This document shows, in pieces, positions 21,153 through 33,841 of a stretch of 64,000 nucleotides of DNA. Made by a program: the position numbers and the translations under genes. Source of the DNA: Termitomyces sp. T153 (taxonomy: Eukaryota > Basidiomycota > Agaricomycetes > Agaricales > Lyophyllaceae); assembly GCA_018296165.2 (NCBI GenBank), contig JACKQL020000006.1:186001-250000 (forward strand), written 5' to 3'. The notes under the pieces were generated by a model. That model worked only from the letters and a program-made list of their open reading frames with translations, had not been told where the DNA came from and ran no database searches. How positions within the stretch are numbered: the first letter of the stretch is position 1; the number at the start of each line of letters is the position of its first letter.

Positions 21153-23534
21153 ATGTCTGCATATAACCCCATGTACAATCCTGCCAGCTAGCATTCTATG
21201 CTCTCTCCATCAGCCAGGGAATACCCCTGGGCTGGTGCTGCCCTCCAACATTCCCCACCAATGGCAATTACCCCTGCATGTACCCTGGAGGATTTCCTGT
21301 AGCACTCCCCAACCCTGCCTACCTTCCACCCACTCACTACTATGCATACCCCATTCCTGCTGCAGCCCCAGGCCCTCTGGAGCACCCAGATAATTATTCC
21401 CCCCCTTGATTGCCATTTCCTGCTCAAATCCCTCCTTTTCTTAGACAGCAATGGGTTGAAACCTACATTTAGCAGCACAATGAAGTTCTCCATTCCCTCT
21501 GCCTCTCCCCTGCAGAGTTTTCCAGATGCACCTGCACCTTCCTTCTCAACCTAGGCTACCCTAACACCCCAGCAACTCTGGAGGTTTGGGCAGATCAACT
21601 CCTCAATTTCCATGAATAATATCTGCAAGGAAACCTCCCCAAAACCATGCATGGTACCTTGGAAATTGATGCCAATCTATAAAATGAACTCCACACTCTA
21701 GTCAAAGAAATCTACACCAGTCCAAACCCCCATCCCTTTGAAGACCCCCTGGACCCCTCCTGCTCCTTCCATGTGCAATGCAAGGAACCTGTCAGAGCAT
21801 GAAGGGAAGCCCCACCTCCCATTCCCCAGCAGCAGGAAGAGTTTAATGCAGCATCTAACATCTTGAGGAGTCTCAACCCCATGGGTGAGCTGTTTGACCA
21901 ATCTGCTGCTCACACCCTGACCCTCTCCACTTGTCCCCAGGCAAACTCTGTGTCCAGTGCCTTTTGTACCTGGGACCAACCTGCTGAATCTCATACCCAA
22001 TGGCCACCCCCACATGTCAACAATGACAACCAAACTCTCTCCTACATTAATGAGCCTGAAAACCCCACTGATGAGCCTGCCCCATACAATGGCCCTTCCC
22101 AAGACAGACCCCCCCACTTTGACCTTTGTGCCCCCCATATCAATGCCCCTCTACCCCACCAAAATGCCCCAGTCCCCCCAAGGCAATCTATGGGCCCCAG
22201 GGCACCTTGACCCCCTCTTCCCATCAGCTCCTCTTGTCCCCTGCCTGCTCTAATGCCCAACTCCCCTGCTGACACCATTTACTTTGGACCCCCCACTCTT
22301 GGAGGACTCCCTCCTCCTTGTTGGGCCTCAGGGCCTCCCCCAGGCAATGTGGGGTAACTCTCTGGTGGTGGGCCTCCCAATGGCAGACCTCTTGGTGGAT
22401 GGGCCTGGCCATGGACAACTTCCTCCCTCAATGCAGGAATAGGAACAATTACTATTACTACTATTCAATGCTGGATATCCACCCTGAACTCAGAACACCT
22501 AGGACAACACTTGTAATGTGTTGGCTTGGAAAGGAAAACTTGACATTCAAAAGCCTGAGTCTTTTATTGGTTGTGATCTCCAGAAGTGGAGAGTCTTCCT
22601 AATACAGTGTCTAACCATGTTCCAAGCTAAGCCTATTACTTTTCAGCTTGAGAGCTCATGAGTAGCCTTTGTCATGTTATATTTGCAGGGCATTGCCTTT
22701 GACCACTACATGGCTACTCTGGTTTGACTCCAACAATCCCATGCTCTCCAATTGGCTTGTCTTTACCCAGGAATTATCCAGTAAGTTTGGCATCTTTGAT
22801 ACTGTAGTAGAAGCAGAGGAAAATCTCTTCAACCTTTGATTGCATGATAACAAATGCTTCACAACCTTCATTGTATGATTTGAATTGGAGGCCTATGAAA
22901 AGGGATGGAATTACAATGCCCTCTGATTTGCCCTCTGTCATGCCCTATAACAAATCAAGGATGTCCTTTGCCTCACACCCAAACAAACTACATACAATGG
23001 ATACAAGGCACTTGTTATTCAGATTGACCAACATTATTAGGAAGACCAGTACAGCACTGCAGACCATGTGGAACACCTTCAGCAATACCAACTAGTAGGC
23101 CAGAGCAACCAATGGCAACTAACCCTTGATCCCTGCCAACTCTGCCAACTCCACACCCTGTTTCCCTCTAGGATGAGGACCTTTCAGTACCAATCAACTT
23201 CTGGGACAGCACCCCCCCTGCTCAACTCAATGCTGCTGACCTCTATGAGACTCTGGAACCCTGGAATGCTGACTCTGACAATCTTGAAGATGCTTCAGAC
23301 TCTGCCAATGACCAAGAAGCCCTATGCACAAACAAGATTTGGAATAGGCCCTGGATTGACATACCAGAGGAGACTCAGAAGAAACAACAAAAGGAGGGCA
23401 CATGCATCCTATGTGGTGAGCAGGAACATTTTATCAGTGGTTGCCCTAAATGCCAGGTAATGGGATGCGCTGTATGGACTATTGATGGAGAAGACTGCTA
23501 CTACCAGTTTATGGAAAACAAGTTAGCAGTTTAG
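21153..23534 (+). pseudogene. A2 gag, decayed
   Basis: It starts MSAYNPMYNP, matching the A1 gag start. Capsid-like blocks are recognisable (LTMFQAKPITFQLESS near 22610-22660; FVxRFE-type text near 22860-22920). The zinc knuckle CILCGEQEHFISGC at about 23400-23440 keeps CX2CX4HX4C. Many in-frame stops, mostly TGA or TAG where A1 has CGA or CAG, plus frame changes. It ends at a TAG (23532-23534) that overlaps the pol frame by a -1 relation, as in A1. Confidence 0.75.
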
Positions 23535-26500
23535 GTCTCAAAGATGCACTAGACTATGGACCAGACCTCAACATCTTCTCCACCTTGGCCATACTCCTCT
23601 GCACAATAGTACTTGCTCCAAACAACCTCCCATCACACCTCCCTTCCCACTCCTTCCACATCCTCCTCCTCTGCACCACCCTCCCCTTCTCCAACAGCCC
23701 CATCCCCATACTAGTCAACAGCAGCACCACAGATAACTTCATCAACAAATCCCTGGCAGCACTCACTCCAACACCTCTAGTCTCTCCCCACTCCAATTCT
23801 CCTCAAACTCTTTAACGGCAACCCCACTTCTGCCAGGGATATTACACACTGCATGGAGAACTTTGACCTTTGCCAATGGATAATGCCAAGACCTCTGACT
23901 ACTCATCACTAAACTACACCTCTCTGTCTCTGTTGTCCTAGGCTTATCATGGCTCTGCTCTACCAATCTATGCATTGACTGGCCCAGCCTCACTCTCCAC
24001 CTTGACTGGGACAACTTGATCAACTCTGGACTAGTACTTTTTAATGTCTCACTCCTTCTGAGAACTCTAAAGGTATGACTGATGAACCCTGGACCCCCCA
24101 CAGCTCTGCTTGAGATCCATGTGGTCATTTGTCATCAACATCCAACTCAACAGCTCACCAGCAGTTCTCCTCACCCTTGTCAATAGCAGCACCTCTGGCA
24201 CATTCATCAGCAGCCAGCTTGACCTCTGACACAATGACCTTGACAACTCAACAAATTCCTCAAGCTCCAACTCTTCTATGGGAGCCCTACCATAATAGGA
24301 ATTACTCAATACTACAACAATGCCCTCACCCTTGACAACAACTTAAGGTTCCAGGCTCAGCTTCTTATTACCCAGCTCTTTCTGTTGACTCTGATTGTGC
24401 TCAGACTTTTGTGGCTGCAGGATGTCAACCCTGACATTGACTGGAGGAACCTCACCATGTAATTTCTGGGTCCCAAAGCAAGTCTAGTGGCTACCATCCC
24501 CTCTGTCCAGTCCACCTTGGATTTTGACACCCCCAACCCCAATGCCAGCACCTCTGGAGCAATTCAAAGCCCTTCAACCTTCAATGGTGGCTAAGACAAT
24601 GAAGATGATGCACTTCCACCTTGGTCCCTCTTGAGTAAGTCTCAATGGCTGCCCTCCAACATACTCTGGAGTTGGTACAAAGGTCTGCTGTTTGTTACCA
24701 CTCCAGACTCAGCTGCTGCCACCCCATTGCCCACTCCCATCAATTCCAGAGATCTCAACATCAAAATCATTGGTGCCATCCCCTTCACATGCATTTTGCA
24801 AGATGGCATCTCTGCCTTCCAACTGCAAATCATGCCAGCTGTTCTAGAAGAGTATCTCTGTGCAGAAACTGCTCTGCCAGAGTGCAAATCAGAGGAACAG
24901 ATCCTATATGAAGTAGTTTCCCTGGAATATCATGAATTTGCTGTTGTATTCTCTGAAGGGAGTGCAAAAGAACTTTCTCTGCATTGCTCCTATGATTATA
25001 AGATTGATCTTGAAGAAGGCACCTCACTCCCATTTGGCAAATCTACAACATGTCCAAGGTTGAACTCCAGGCCCTGAAGGACTACCTTGACAACATGCTC
25101 AGCAAAGGTTTCATACACCCATTGATCTCTGCCACCAGCACTCCAGTCCTATTTGCCAAGAAGAAGGATGGGTCACTCTGACTCCATGTTGATTACTAGG
25201 GACTCAATAAAGTCACCAAAAAGAACCAGTACCCCCTCCCCTTGATTGGAGACCTTGTTGACTGCCTCTGCAGTGCCAAGATCTACACAAAAATAGACTT
25301 CCACTCTGGCTACAACAATGTCCAGATTGCTCTGGAGCATGAATGGAAGACTGCCTTTCACACTCACTATAGCCTCTTTGAGTATCTAGTAATGCCCTTC
25401 AGAATGACTAACTCCCCCACCACTTTCCAGTACTTCATGAATGATATCTTCCATGACATGAATGATGTCTTTGTTATTGTATACCTGGATGACATCCTGA
25501 TCTACTTAAATTCACCAGAGGAGCATTCAGAGCATGTCCACTGCATCCTAGAATGACTCCAAGAACACTACCTTCATGCCAAACCCAAGAAATGCTCTTT
25601 CCACATGAGGAAGGTCAAATAACTCAGAGTTATCATCACTCCTGATGGTATATGCATGGACCCCACCAAGGTTGAGACCATCCTTAACTGGCCCCCACCA
25701 CAAAATGTCAAAGAGATACAGTCATTTCTGGGGTTTGCTAACTTTTATTGCCAATTCATTGACAACTACTCTGGAATCACTAAACTCCTCAATTGACTCA
25801 TGCAGAAGGACACCCCCTGGGACTGGGATAGCAAGTGCCAAAGTGTGTTCCTCCTCCTCAAAAAGGCCTTCACCTCCACTCCAATCCTCTGCCATTTTGA
25901 CCCCTCCCTACTGATCATACTCAAATGCAATGCCTCTGACTATGCTATTGCTGGAATACTCTCCCAGTTGGACTCCAGGGGCAAGGATCTCTGCCCCATT
26001 GCCTTCTACACCTGTTTGATGATACCCATGGAGCTCAACTATGACATTTACAACAAGGAGCTCCTCACAATCATTGAAGCCTTCTGCCAGTGGAGGGCCT
26101 ACCTTGAAAGAAATTCACCTGCATTCAAGTCTACTCCAACCATAACAATTTGCAGTACTTCACAACCACAAAACAACTCAGCCACTGTCAAGCTCAATGG
26201 TCTGAAACCCTCTCAGAATATGACTTCACCATTCACTACTGCCCCAGGCAACTCAGCACAAAACCCAATGCTCTTACTCAAAGGTCCAATGTGTATTCAA
26301 AGGAGTTGTTTGAAGCTGAGTGGAATGACTGAGCATTTGCATGCCATGCTGATTATGAATGAAGAAGGAATCCTCCACCAAATCAGAAACTCACCTCCAG
26401 ACCCCTTCTTCACTCAGCATGACTCTTGCATCAGCTCTGCTGATGAGTTAAATGCCAACTGGCCCTTCATGCTATCTCTGGACCACCACCTCCTGCTCTG

Positions 26501-27790
26501 GAGTGGACAAATCTATGCTCTGGACCACAAGTCCATTCATCTCAACATACTCTGGCAGCACTACAACCACAAACTCTGGGGGCACCCAGGAATTTGTAAG
26601 ACTCTCCAACTCATCTCCCAGACTTACTTTTGGCCAGGAATGAAAAAGGACATCACATGATATGTAAGGGCCTGCAAACCTTGTCTCCAGGCCAAAGTAC
26701 TCTGCCACTGCTCCCACAGCCTGCTGAAACCCCTCCTCTTTGGCCGATGCCCCTGGTCCTCAATCTTGATGGATCACATTATTGAACTCCTTGACTCCAA
26801 AGGATTCAACGCAATCCTCATTGTCATCTGCCACTTCACTAAGCAAGCCCTCTTCATCCCCTGCCACACCACTAACACTGCTCCAGAGTTTGCATTATTC
26901 CTTGAGCATGTCTTCTCCAAGCACAGACTCCCAGACAACATCATCTCTGACCATGAACCTCTATTTGTCTCCCATTTCTGGCAATTGCTATGCAAGGCAC
27001 TCAAAATTAAAACCAACCTTTCAACCACCTACCATCTGGAGACTGACAGACAAACAGAACAAGTAAACCAAACATTGGAACAGTATCTCCACTTCTACAT
27101 TAACTATTTACAGAACAACTAGCATGCAGAACTCCCCCTTGCCAAGTTTACTTACAACAACATGCCTCACTCCACCACTGGAGTTTTCCCCTTCTATGCT
27201 AACAAGGGCTACAATCCCTGACTCATGCTATTCCTCAAAGACATTCCTTCCCATGTTGCCCATGAATTTGCTAAAGATCTCCAATTCCTCCACCAGTTCC
27301 TCCAGGACAAAATCAACACTGCAAATCAAGCATACTCCAAACATGCTAATGCCCAATGAAATCCTACCCCTGACTGGCCCCCCAGCATCTTGGTTTGGCT
27401 TGATCAACAGAACCTCAAGACCTGAAGGCCCTCCATCAAACTCAACCATAAGCAACTTGGCCCCTTCAAAATTCTCTGGAAGGTCTCAACACATGCTTAC
27501 AGGCTCAACCTGCCCCTAGGCCTGAAGGGCCTCCACCCTGTCTTCCACATGCGCCTCCTTGTAAAACATGCTCCAGACCCCTTTTCCAGGCAATGCCCCA
27601 GTTGATTGCCCCCCATTGAAGTTGAGAACAAATATCACTATGAGGTCAACCAGATTCTTGACTCCTATTTAGTCCATGGTCGACCTCAATACCTAGTCTG
27701 CTGGAAGGGCTATAGGCCCAAGGATGACACTTGAGAACCCCAAAAAAACCTGGATGGAGCCTCTGCCAAACTCTAGGACTTCCATTAATG
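23535..27790 (+). pseudogene. A2 pol: PR1-PR2-RT-RNase H-IN-chromodomain, decayed
   Basis: Two protease-like domains occur in tandem: LVNSSTTDNF near 23713 and LVNSSTSGTF near 24178. In both, the catalytic Asp of the DS(S/G) motif reads Asn. RT is well preserved at 25080-25560 with [10 protein letters not shown] (25479 onward). RNase H lies at about 25900-26340. The integrase zinc region is at 26560-26690 and the core at 26770-27130 (MDHIIELLDSKGF, IISDHEPLF, TEQVNQTLEQYL). A chromodomain-like end ([19 protein letters not shown], then [11 protein letters not shown]) lies near 27640-27760. In-frame stops separate the pieces. Confidence 0.85.
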
Positions 27791-28099
27791 ACACTCCACT
27801 AGGCCCCGGAACCTTCAGGACTAGCAAACACAGATGGCATTAGTGAGCTTAACCCCTGCCTCTAAATTAATTAGGGATTCCACTCCCACAAGTACTCCTA
27901 TGTGTTTTCACTTACTCAATCTCTCACACAAACTAAAATTTCACATGCCCACCAGAACTCCAACAAAAACAAAGAGAAACTTGGTATGGACATACTAAAA
28001 AAGTACAGGATATTACAAAAACAGGAAGACACAAAGCAACAAGAAAGTCTGGGGCCCAACTCCCTCACTCCCCCTCCTCCGGGATTCTCTGCAATACAC

Positions 28100-29280
28100 T
28101 TCTGATGAGATCAACTTCTATCTGGGCAACCACCACACCCAGGACCTCTGGTTGCCCTAGTAGGGGCTCTCCCACATTAGTCACAACCTCCCACCATATC
28201 CTTGGAGCTGCTGCACTTCTCTACTGATGCCCTGCCAACAGCTGCCCCATCTGCCTATATTCCTGCTCCAACTCTGGGGGAAGCTCCCCAGGCATCCATG
28301 CCAACCTGTCTTGCATTGAGGCATGAGCAGCTGACACCCTATTAAGAAGGACTTGGTATTGTCAGACCCAGTCTAACCAGCTTATGTCAGTGGGATCAGA
28401 AGGATGAGGAACAAGGGGACTTATGCATAACCCCCCTCCACCCTGAGGCTGCCCCATTGGCCATCTACTCCTTATGTTGCCTTCCCACCTCCACTCTGGC
28501 CCCTTCTGCCTCTACAACCCCTTGTTGCACCTCTGCTCTCTGCTCCACCCATGACTCCAACTGCCCCAGCTGCTCCTAGAGCTCCTGCACTTCCACCAAC
28601 TCCTGTGCAATTGTCCACATGGTCCTCTCCAACTCCTGCTGCACTAGATCTTGGTCTCTCCATGCCTTGTCATGCTCCTGCTGAACCCCATCACAGTCCC
28701 TCTTGATCTGCTAGACCTCCTCCTCATGCATGCCAGTAGTTGGGTTAGTGCTTCTGCTTGTCACTGCTAGAACATCTTAGAGACTGCAAGGGAAGGACTG
28801 ATGGCCCTGCTGGAACCCCCCACCAGGACCCTCATCTCTGGAAAGTATAGGTGTGTGGCTCTAAAGGGTCTGCCATCGACTCCCCCCCCCTGGGGTCACT
28901 TGCTAGGCCCCACCTCCAGTGCAGAGGATGCCTGCCACTTGCCCTTGTTATGTGCTGTCAAGGCCCCCTCCCTCTGCCCACTCCATAGGGGTCCCACCTT
29001 CATTGGGGACTGTTCCACACCCCCTCTGCCCTCCACTCTGAACCCCCAACCTGGCACCTTGCCCTTATGCCCCTTGAGCAGTTGCTCTGCCACCCATGCC
29101 ACATCCCACCCCTGCTCCCTCAACATGCAAGCTGCATGCCAACTCAGCAAGATTGAGCACTTCTTGTGCCTTGCATGACAGGGAATGCACACTGAGGTGT
29201 CCTGGTGGGAGCCCTGCATTGGCTCCTCAAATTCACAGTGCTCCCCACAGCAAGCACAAAGGGTGCACTATGAGATCTAA
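28100..29280 (-). pseudogene. Antisense zinc-cluster/coiled-coil gene of family A, copy A2
   Basis: Minus strand, between chromodomain and 3' LTR. The second cysteine triad is intact (CIPCHARHKKC, 29157-29190); the first is shortened by about three codons (CACCGEHC near 29255). After it the frame stays open for about 80 codons (ILLSWHAACMLREQGWD, WVAEQLLKGHKGK), aligning with A1. A coiled-coil block (DGVQQEHDKAWRDQDLVQQE near 28650-28690) and the C-terminal block (RLAWMPGELPPELEQ, QMGQLLAGHQ, near 28220-28310) follow. Exon 1 and the first part of the 3' LTR are gone, removed by one deletion whose junction is near 29280. A few stops remain. Confidence 0.7.
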
Positions 29281-30181
29281 TAGGTTGGCAAACCCTGACA
29301 CATCCCCTGTGGGCCTCATCAGCTCCTCCTCTCACTTATGAGGCCCCCAAGCCCCTCCAACATTTCCCCTGACTTGGGCAGTCATTGACTAACCACCCCC
29401 ATGACCTATATGACCCCTCCAGAGTTCCCTAACAACTGCAGAACAGATTGCATTCCCATCAGAATATCACTGTGGCCCACCCTCCAATCAGAACTGACAC
29501 CCATCAACCCCACACAGTTGTAACAAACCCCACTGTCACACCCCCAACCCCCAGAGAATGTCCAGTAGTTAGTATATAAAGATGTAGAGTAGCATCCGTG
29601 ACCTTAGTCTTGATATTGCATTAACTGGTTACTTGTGTTTTGTGTTTCTCTCTATTCCTTCTCCATTTCTATTTTTAGTCTCTAATCTATTTCTCTTCTC
29701 AGTTCTGTCTTGTCTTGTCTCCATCTTGCCTTGACTATCTCTATTTCTTTTGTTTTCCTAAGTTCCTTTCATCTCAGATGCCATTACAAACTCTGTGCAT
29801 GTGCTACAACCCTCAAACATTCTTATGACAACTCCAAACCTCACCCCCCACTTGGCCCTAGAACCCCTCAGTCTTGATTGATCCCCCATCAAACTCTGGC
29901 TCTGCTCCCATCACTTATGAAGCCTCTGCTTACTCTGCAGTCTATTTATGTGCCCACAAACTTGTTCCTGACACCTGCCCAAGCCCAATGTTTAATATGC
30001 TTGGTCTTAGACTTCCCTGGACCACTCTGGACTTACTTGGACTGCTTCCCTTGACTCCTTCTTGCAAGCCCCTATAGCCCACACCACTTCTGGAGCACTA
30101 GGGTATAGGTGCAGGACATTGCATCTGCCTAGTAAGGACTCACCAGTGTAGCTGAGCCCCCATAGTCAGTGGAACCTGACA
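29281..30181 (+). mobile_element. A2 3' LTR, 5'-truncated
   Basis: It matches the 5' LTR from about 20232 to its end (ggcaaaccctgacacatccc ... ggaacctgaca), but the first ~160 bp are missing. The TATA and agtcttgatatt motifs are present (about 29576 and 29607). Confidence 0.88.
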
Positions 30182-30186
30182 TTAAT

Positions 30187-30990
30187 ATCCATTGACTATA
30201 GTTGCTAGGACTTCCTTTGGAGCTAGAACAGATACAACTGATGCCACTTTTGAGTGTTTTCTTATAGTATGGTACTTTATCCTCACACAATGACCACTGC
30301 ACAAGTGGAAATAGACTCAGCTCTTAAAGAAGATGATGAAACTATTCCATCATTTTTGATTTTGAAATGTCTTCCCTATTGTGCCACTCTGTTCAAAGAG
30401 GTTTCAGGTGGTCTCCACCTGTGCCAGCCTGTTTTCCACATTATTTCAATGCTGACAATGGATATAAAGTGAGCAGTGCTGTTCATTCTTGCAATTGTTT
30501 CCATGTAGGGTTACATGGTGCATAATTACAGCACTGGCAGATGACTCCACTTTTAGGGTCTATCTTAGATTAAAGCTCAAACAACAATCATCCCCTGCAT
30601 ATGGTCAATGGTACATTTGTGTTGTCTGTGAACAACTGCCTTTCTAATACCCAAAAGCATTGCAATGCAAATGAATACCCTGATCCTGGAGGAGTTCAGA
30701 CCCAAATGGTTTTTCCAGAATGATGGCCCTCTCCCTACTTTCAAGTCCTGGCCTGATGTTCATTATACATTTGAGTTTGGTTGCAGGTGAGTTTTTACTC
30801 CTTGATACTTAATGTGATTCATGCTCATTTTGGAAGGAAATGCCTGACTTATAATCTCACCATCAAGTCTGTATGGATAGCAATTGTTCATCTCCTTTGT
30901 GCTTTTGATATCATACCTTCTTTGGATTCAAATGAAGAGCCAATCTACCCAGATCCAAATGATTGCACATCAGGCATGAGTTTGTGAGTA
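30187..30990 (+). pseudogene. Cytochrome P450 pseudogene, C-side part
   Basis: Right half of the gene interrupted by A2. An I-helix-like GARTDTTDATFECFL is followed by MVLYPHTMTTAQVEIDSAL and LPYCATLFKEV (the K-helix ExxR is lost: EVSG). Next come ILEEFRPKWFFQNDGPLPTF, SWPDVHYTFEFG, then after a probable intron WIAIVHLLCAFDIIPSLDSN and EPIYPDPNDCTSGM. This order matches the C-terminal half of fungal P450s. The haem-binding FGxGRxxCxG loop is destroyed. Stops and CG loss make it a pseudogene. Confidence 0.75.
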
Positions 30991-32806
30991 TCATTAGCTT
31001 ATTGTGTTTCTCAGAAGTTGAAATATTGATCCCATCTAGTTGGCCTTTGCAGCTGCTAGTACAGGTCAAACCAAGATCTATTAAGCGGGCAAGCATGACC
31101 ATGAGGGCATGAACATCAAATTTATTTCTAATTAGATTGATTCAGACCCTTTTGAATTGTCCCTCTCTAGATGTTTAGTTGATTGCTGCATTCTCTGGTA
31201 TATGTATATTCATAGCTACATGAGAAAATGAACATTTTATGTAGGCTTTGCTCCATCTTCTCCTGCTTTCTGTCATGAGATGGCATTCATAGACCTGGAT
31301 TTATGAGAGATGCAAAGAAAGCTACATGTAGCATAACTCATAAGTCAACAAACAAACAGTAAGATGAGGATGACTACAGCCTCAGATGCATGTCAAGAAA
31401 GAAGAGCAACTGAGGCTGTGTGTAAAGTCTGTAACAACACATGACTGACTGAATTGATGAGCTAGTAGACTTAGGTCAACACAACCCTGCTTGCCCATAT
31501 CTAATACCCTAGTAAGTGAATACTTCAGAGCCTGAAAAGGGAATGAACTGATATTGCATATCTAGCAAGTAGTAAATGAACTAGATAGCTTCTACAGTAG
31601 GATACAGTAGGAGACAGTAGACTATTGATACTATGAAGATAAGAAGCCCATTTCAATAAACACAAAGCCAAAAACAGCTCCAGCTGAAAACTGTGGGCAA
31701 GGAAAGGAGACTTACAAGTAATAACAGCAAGGAACCCTAGTAAGACTCAGCCCAAAAAGCACATCATTAATCAGAAGAACTGATCTCACTGATGGCTGAA
31801 CCTGCCTAACAAGTGGCAGTGGCAGCCTGGCTTGGTTACTTGATATCCAATGCCAAGATAAGTCTCCCTACCATCCTCTCAATATGCCAACAACCTCCAT
31901 GCCCTCAATATCTCTTGACAATTGTCTGAGAATTCTGCCAAATGCAAACATTGGCAATGGGCACCACTGACTCCTCAAGAACAACTGAAGGAAGGGACAG
32001 GGAAAGAAAGAGCCATGGGAGGTGCCAAGCCAAGAGTCATACAGTACAAAGAAAAACTCAATGGCAACTGTGGCCATTGGGCAGCTCAAACAAGATATCT
32101 AGAATAATGACAAAACACATGGAAATCATTGTGGTCAATGCATGGGAGCTAGGTATAAAAGGGAGGAGGATCTTGAGCAGAAGCAAGTCAAACTTGGTGT
32201 GTGGCTTGGGGTCCCAAGGGAGTGGACTGGTTAGGCTTACAACATGTTTTTGATTTTGTGTTTCAATTGATTTATTGAATTCCTGTGATTTCAACTCTTA
32301 TTTTCAACTTTTTGATTAATCCAAATCATTTTACATCCTAGAAATGTAATTTTAGATGTTATAATGTTATAACTTAGATATCTACCTTTGCTAAATAGGT
32401 ATCATATGACACATTGCATCTTTTCCATGGCAATGTATTATCCATATACACTACATTGTGTGTGTTCCACTATGGTGTAGCAGATTCCCCTGGTGCTGCA
32501 GTTTGCATCACAAAGCATGCCCTCTGTACCATATGACACAGTACATATGTATGTCTCTATGTGCCTTGGGGTGTAGATAGCCCTGATCCACCTCCTAGAG
32601 ATCCACAACCTGGGTCTCCTCCACCCTCCTGGTGGAGCTTGACATGAGGGAGGTTGACTCTCTCTGTGACACAATCCCCCTTGAGGTGCTGATGGGCTTT
32701 GATGATGCTCATTGTGGTCATCAGACTGGTCAGAGCATATATTACACTCCTCAATCTCAGATATGTATGTTCTGGCAGAATGTATTCTTCAAGCCAAGCA
32801 TTGTAT
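30991..32806. other. Intergenic; possible promoter or LTR remnant at ~32.15 kb
   Basis: Mostly CG-poor non-coding sequence. At about 32150-32160 ggtataaaaggg is a good TATA box; with tgatatcc at about 31838 it might mark a decayed LTR of the family B type, but no matching end or duplication was found. 32440-32806 has short open stretches with no recognised family; this unknown sequence is what A1 interrupted. Confidence 0.35.
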
Positions 32807-32811
32807 GGAGT

Positions 32812-33809
32812 TGTCATGACCCACTCCCTAGCTCTCTAGACACTGCTCCCAACCCCTCCCGATTTCCTGTCTAACTCCCCTGAACCCCACCCACACTTTT
32901 GCGCCCACACTGGACAACTCCGATGCTTCTCTGGCAAACCCCGACGGCAACTCCCTCTCTGTAGCCATCAACACCCCCCTGAAACCTTCTCCCACCATTC
33001 CTGGCCATGTCATATGTCCCCGACCCCCTACCCTAGTTTACCCGACCCGTCCTGGAGTGTCACGATGTCCCCGGAGCGGCCGCACCCCCAACTGATCCCA
33101 TCAGAATACCGCCGCAGCCCGACCTTGGATTGTACCCAACACCTGTCGACTCCGCACAGCTCTGTTGACCCCTGCCACCATATCTGCCGCCCTTGGAGGT
33201 ACCCAGTAGTCAGTATATAAGTCATAGAATAACTCCTCAAACTTTAGTCTTGATATTACATTTACCGGTTTCCTATGTTTTGTCTCTCGTCTCATCTCTA
33301 TTTCTGTTTTTAAGTTTTGAATCTATCTTTTTCTCAGTCTTGTCTCATCTCCATCTCATCTCGACTGTACATATTTCCTTTGTTCCTCTAAAGTTCCCTT
33401 GCTCCCTATGTCCGTACGAACTGCACGCACACACCATGACCTGAACATTCTTACAACAACTCCGAACCTCGCTACCCACTCAGCCCTGGAACCCATCAAG
33501 CCCTGGTAGTCCCCTATCCAGCTCCGACCCCACCCCCATCACCTGAGAAGCCTCCGCCTACCCTGCAATCTATTTGTGCACCCCCTAACTAGCCCTGACA
33601 CCTGCCCTGAGTCGACGACCAGTACCTTCGGTCTTAGACTCCTCCGGACCATTCAGGACTTACTTGGGCCGCTCTCCCTAGGGACCCCCTTGCAAGCTTT
33701 CTCCACCTCCGCTCCAACTCTGGATGCCTGGTTATAAATGCAGGACATCGCATCTGCCTAGTAAGGACTCACCAGTGTACTGAGCCCCCGTCGTCAGCGG
33801 AACCTGACA
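32812..33809 (+). mobile_element. A1 5' LTR
   Basis: 998 bp, TGTCATGACC...AACCTGACA. Against the 3' LTR the first ~155 bp show only transitions (about twelve), nearly all at CG sites. Confidence 0.95.
33214..33258 (+). promoter_or_regulatory. A1 core promoter and self-priming transcript start
   Basis: TATATAA at 33214-33220, then agtcttgatatta at 33246-33258, 32 nt downstream, where transcription should begin. This 13-mer is the perfect reverse complement of the sequence directly after the LTR. Confidence 0.75.
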
Positions 33810-33822
33810 TAATATCAAGACT
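33810..33822 (+). promoter_or_regulatory. A1 primer-binding site (self-primed type)
   Basis: taatatcaagact directly follows the LTR and pairs over all 13 nt with 33246-33258 of the LTR. Known Tf1/sushi-lineage elements of fungi prime reverse transcription with the 5' end of their own mRNA; the layout matches that, and no tRNA-type PBS is present. Confidence 0.8.
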
Positions 33823-33841
33823 CCCCCTTACCCCATTCTCA

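Larger units (their letters stand above)
20071..30181 (+). mobile_element. Ty3/Gypsy chromovirus A2, full length but heavily CG-decayed
   Basis: 5' LTR 20071-21119, internal region, partial 3' LTR to 30181. The 5-bp duplication TTAAT is perfect (20066-20070, 30182-30186). Domain order is gag, two protease domains, RT, RNase H, integrase, chromodomain, antisense gene. The element is inserted in a cytochrome P450 pseudogene. Compared with A1 nearly every CG is TG or CA, and stops are frequent. Confidence 0.93.

Noticed and set aside
31838..32345. Possible decayed family B LTR (tgatatcc start, ggtataaaaggg TATA).
   Set aside because: No matching CATCA end, no target duplication and no internal similarity to the B LTR that I could confirm.
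32600..32806. Possible Copia RNase H fragment (FDDAHCGHQTG).
   Set aside because: Only a few residues match, and the following text does not continue the RNase H pattern on either side of A1.
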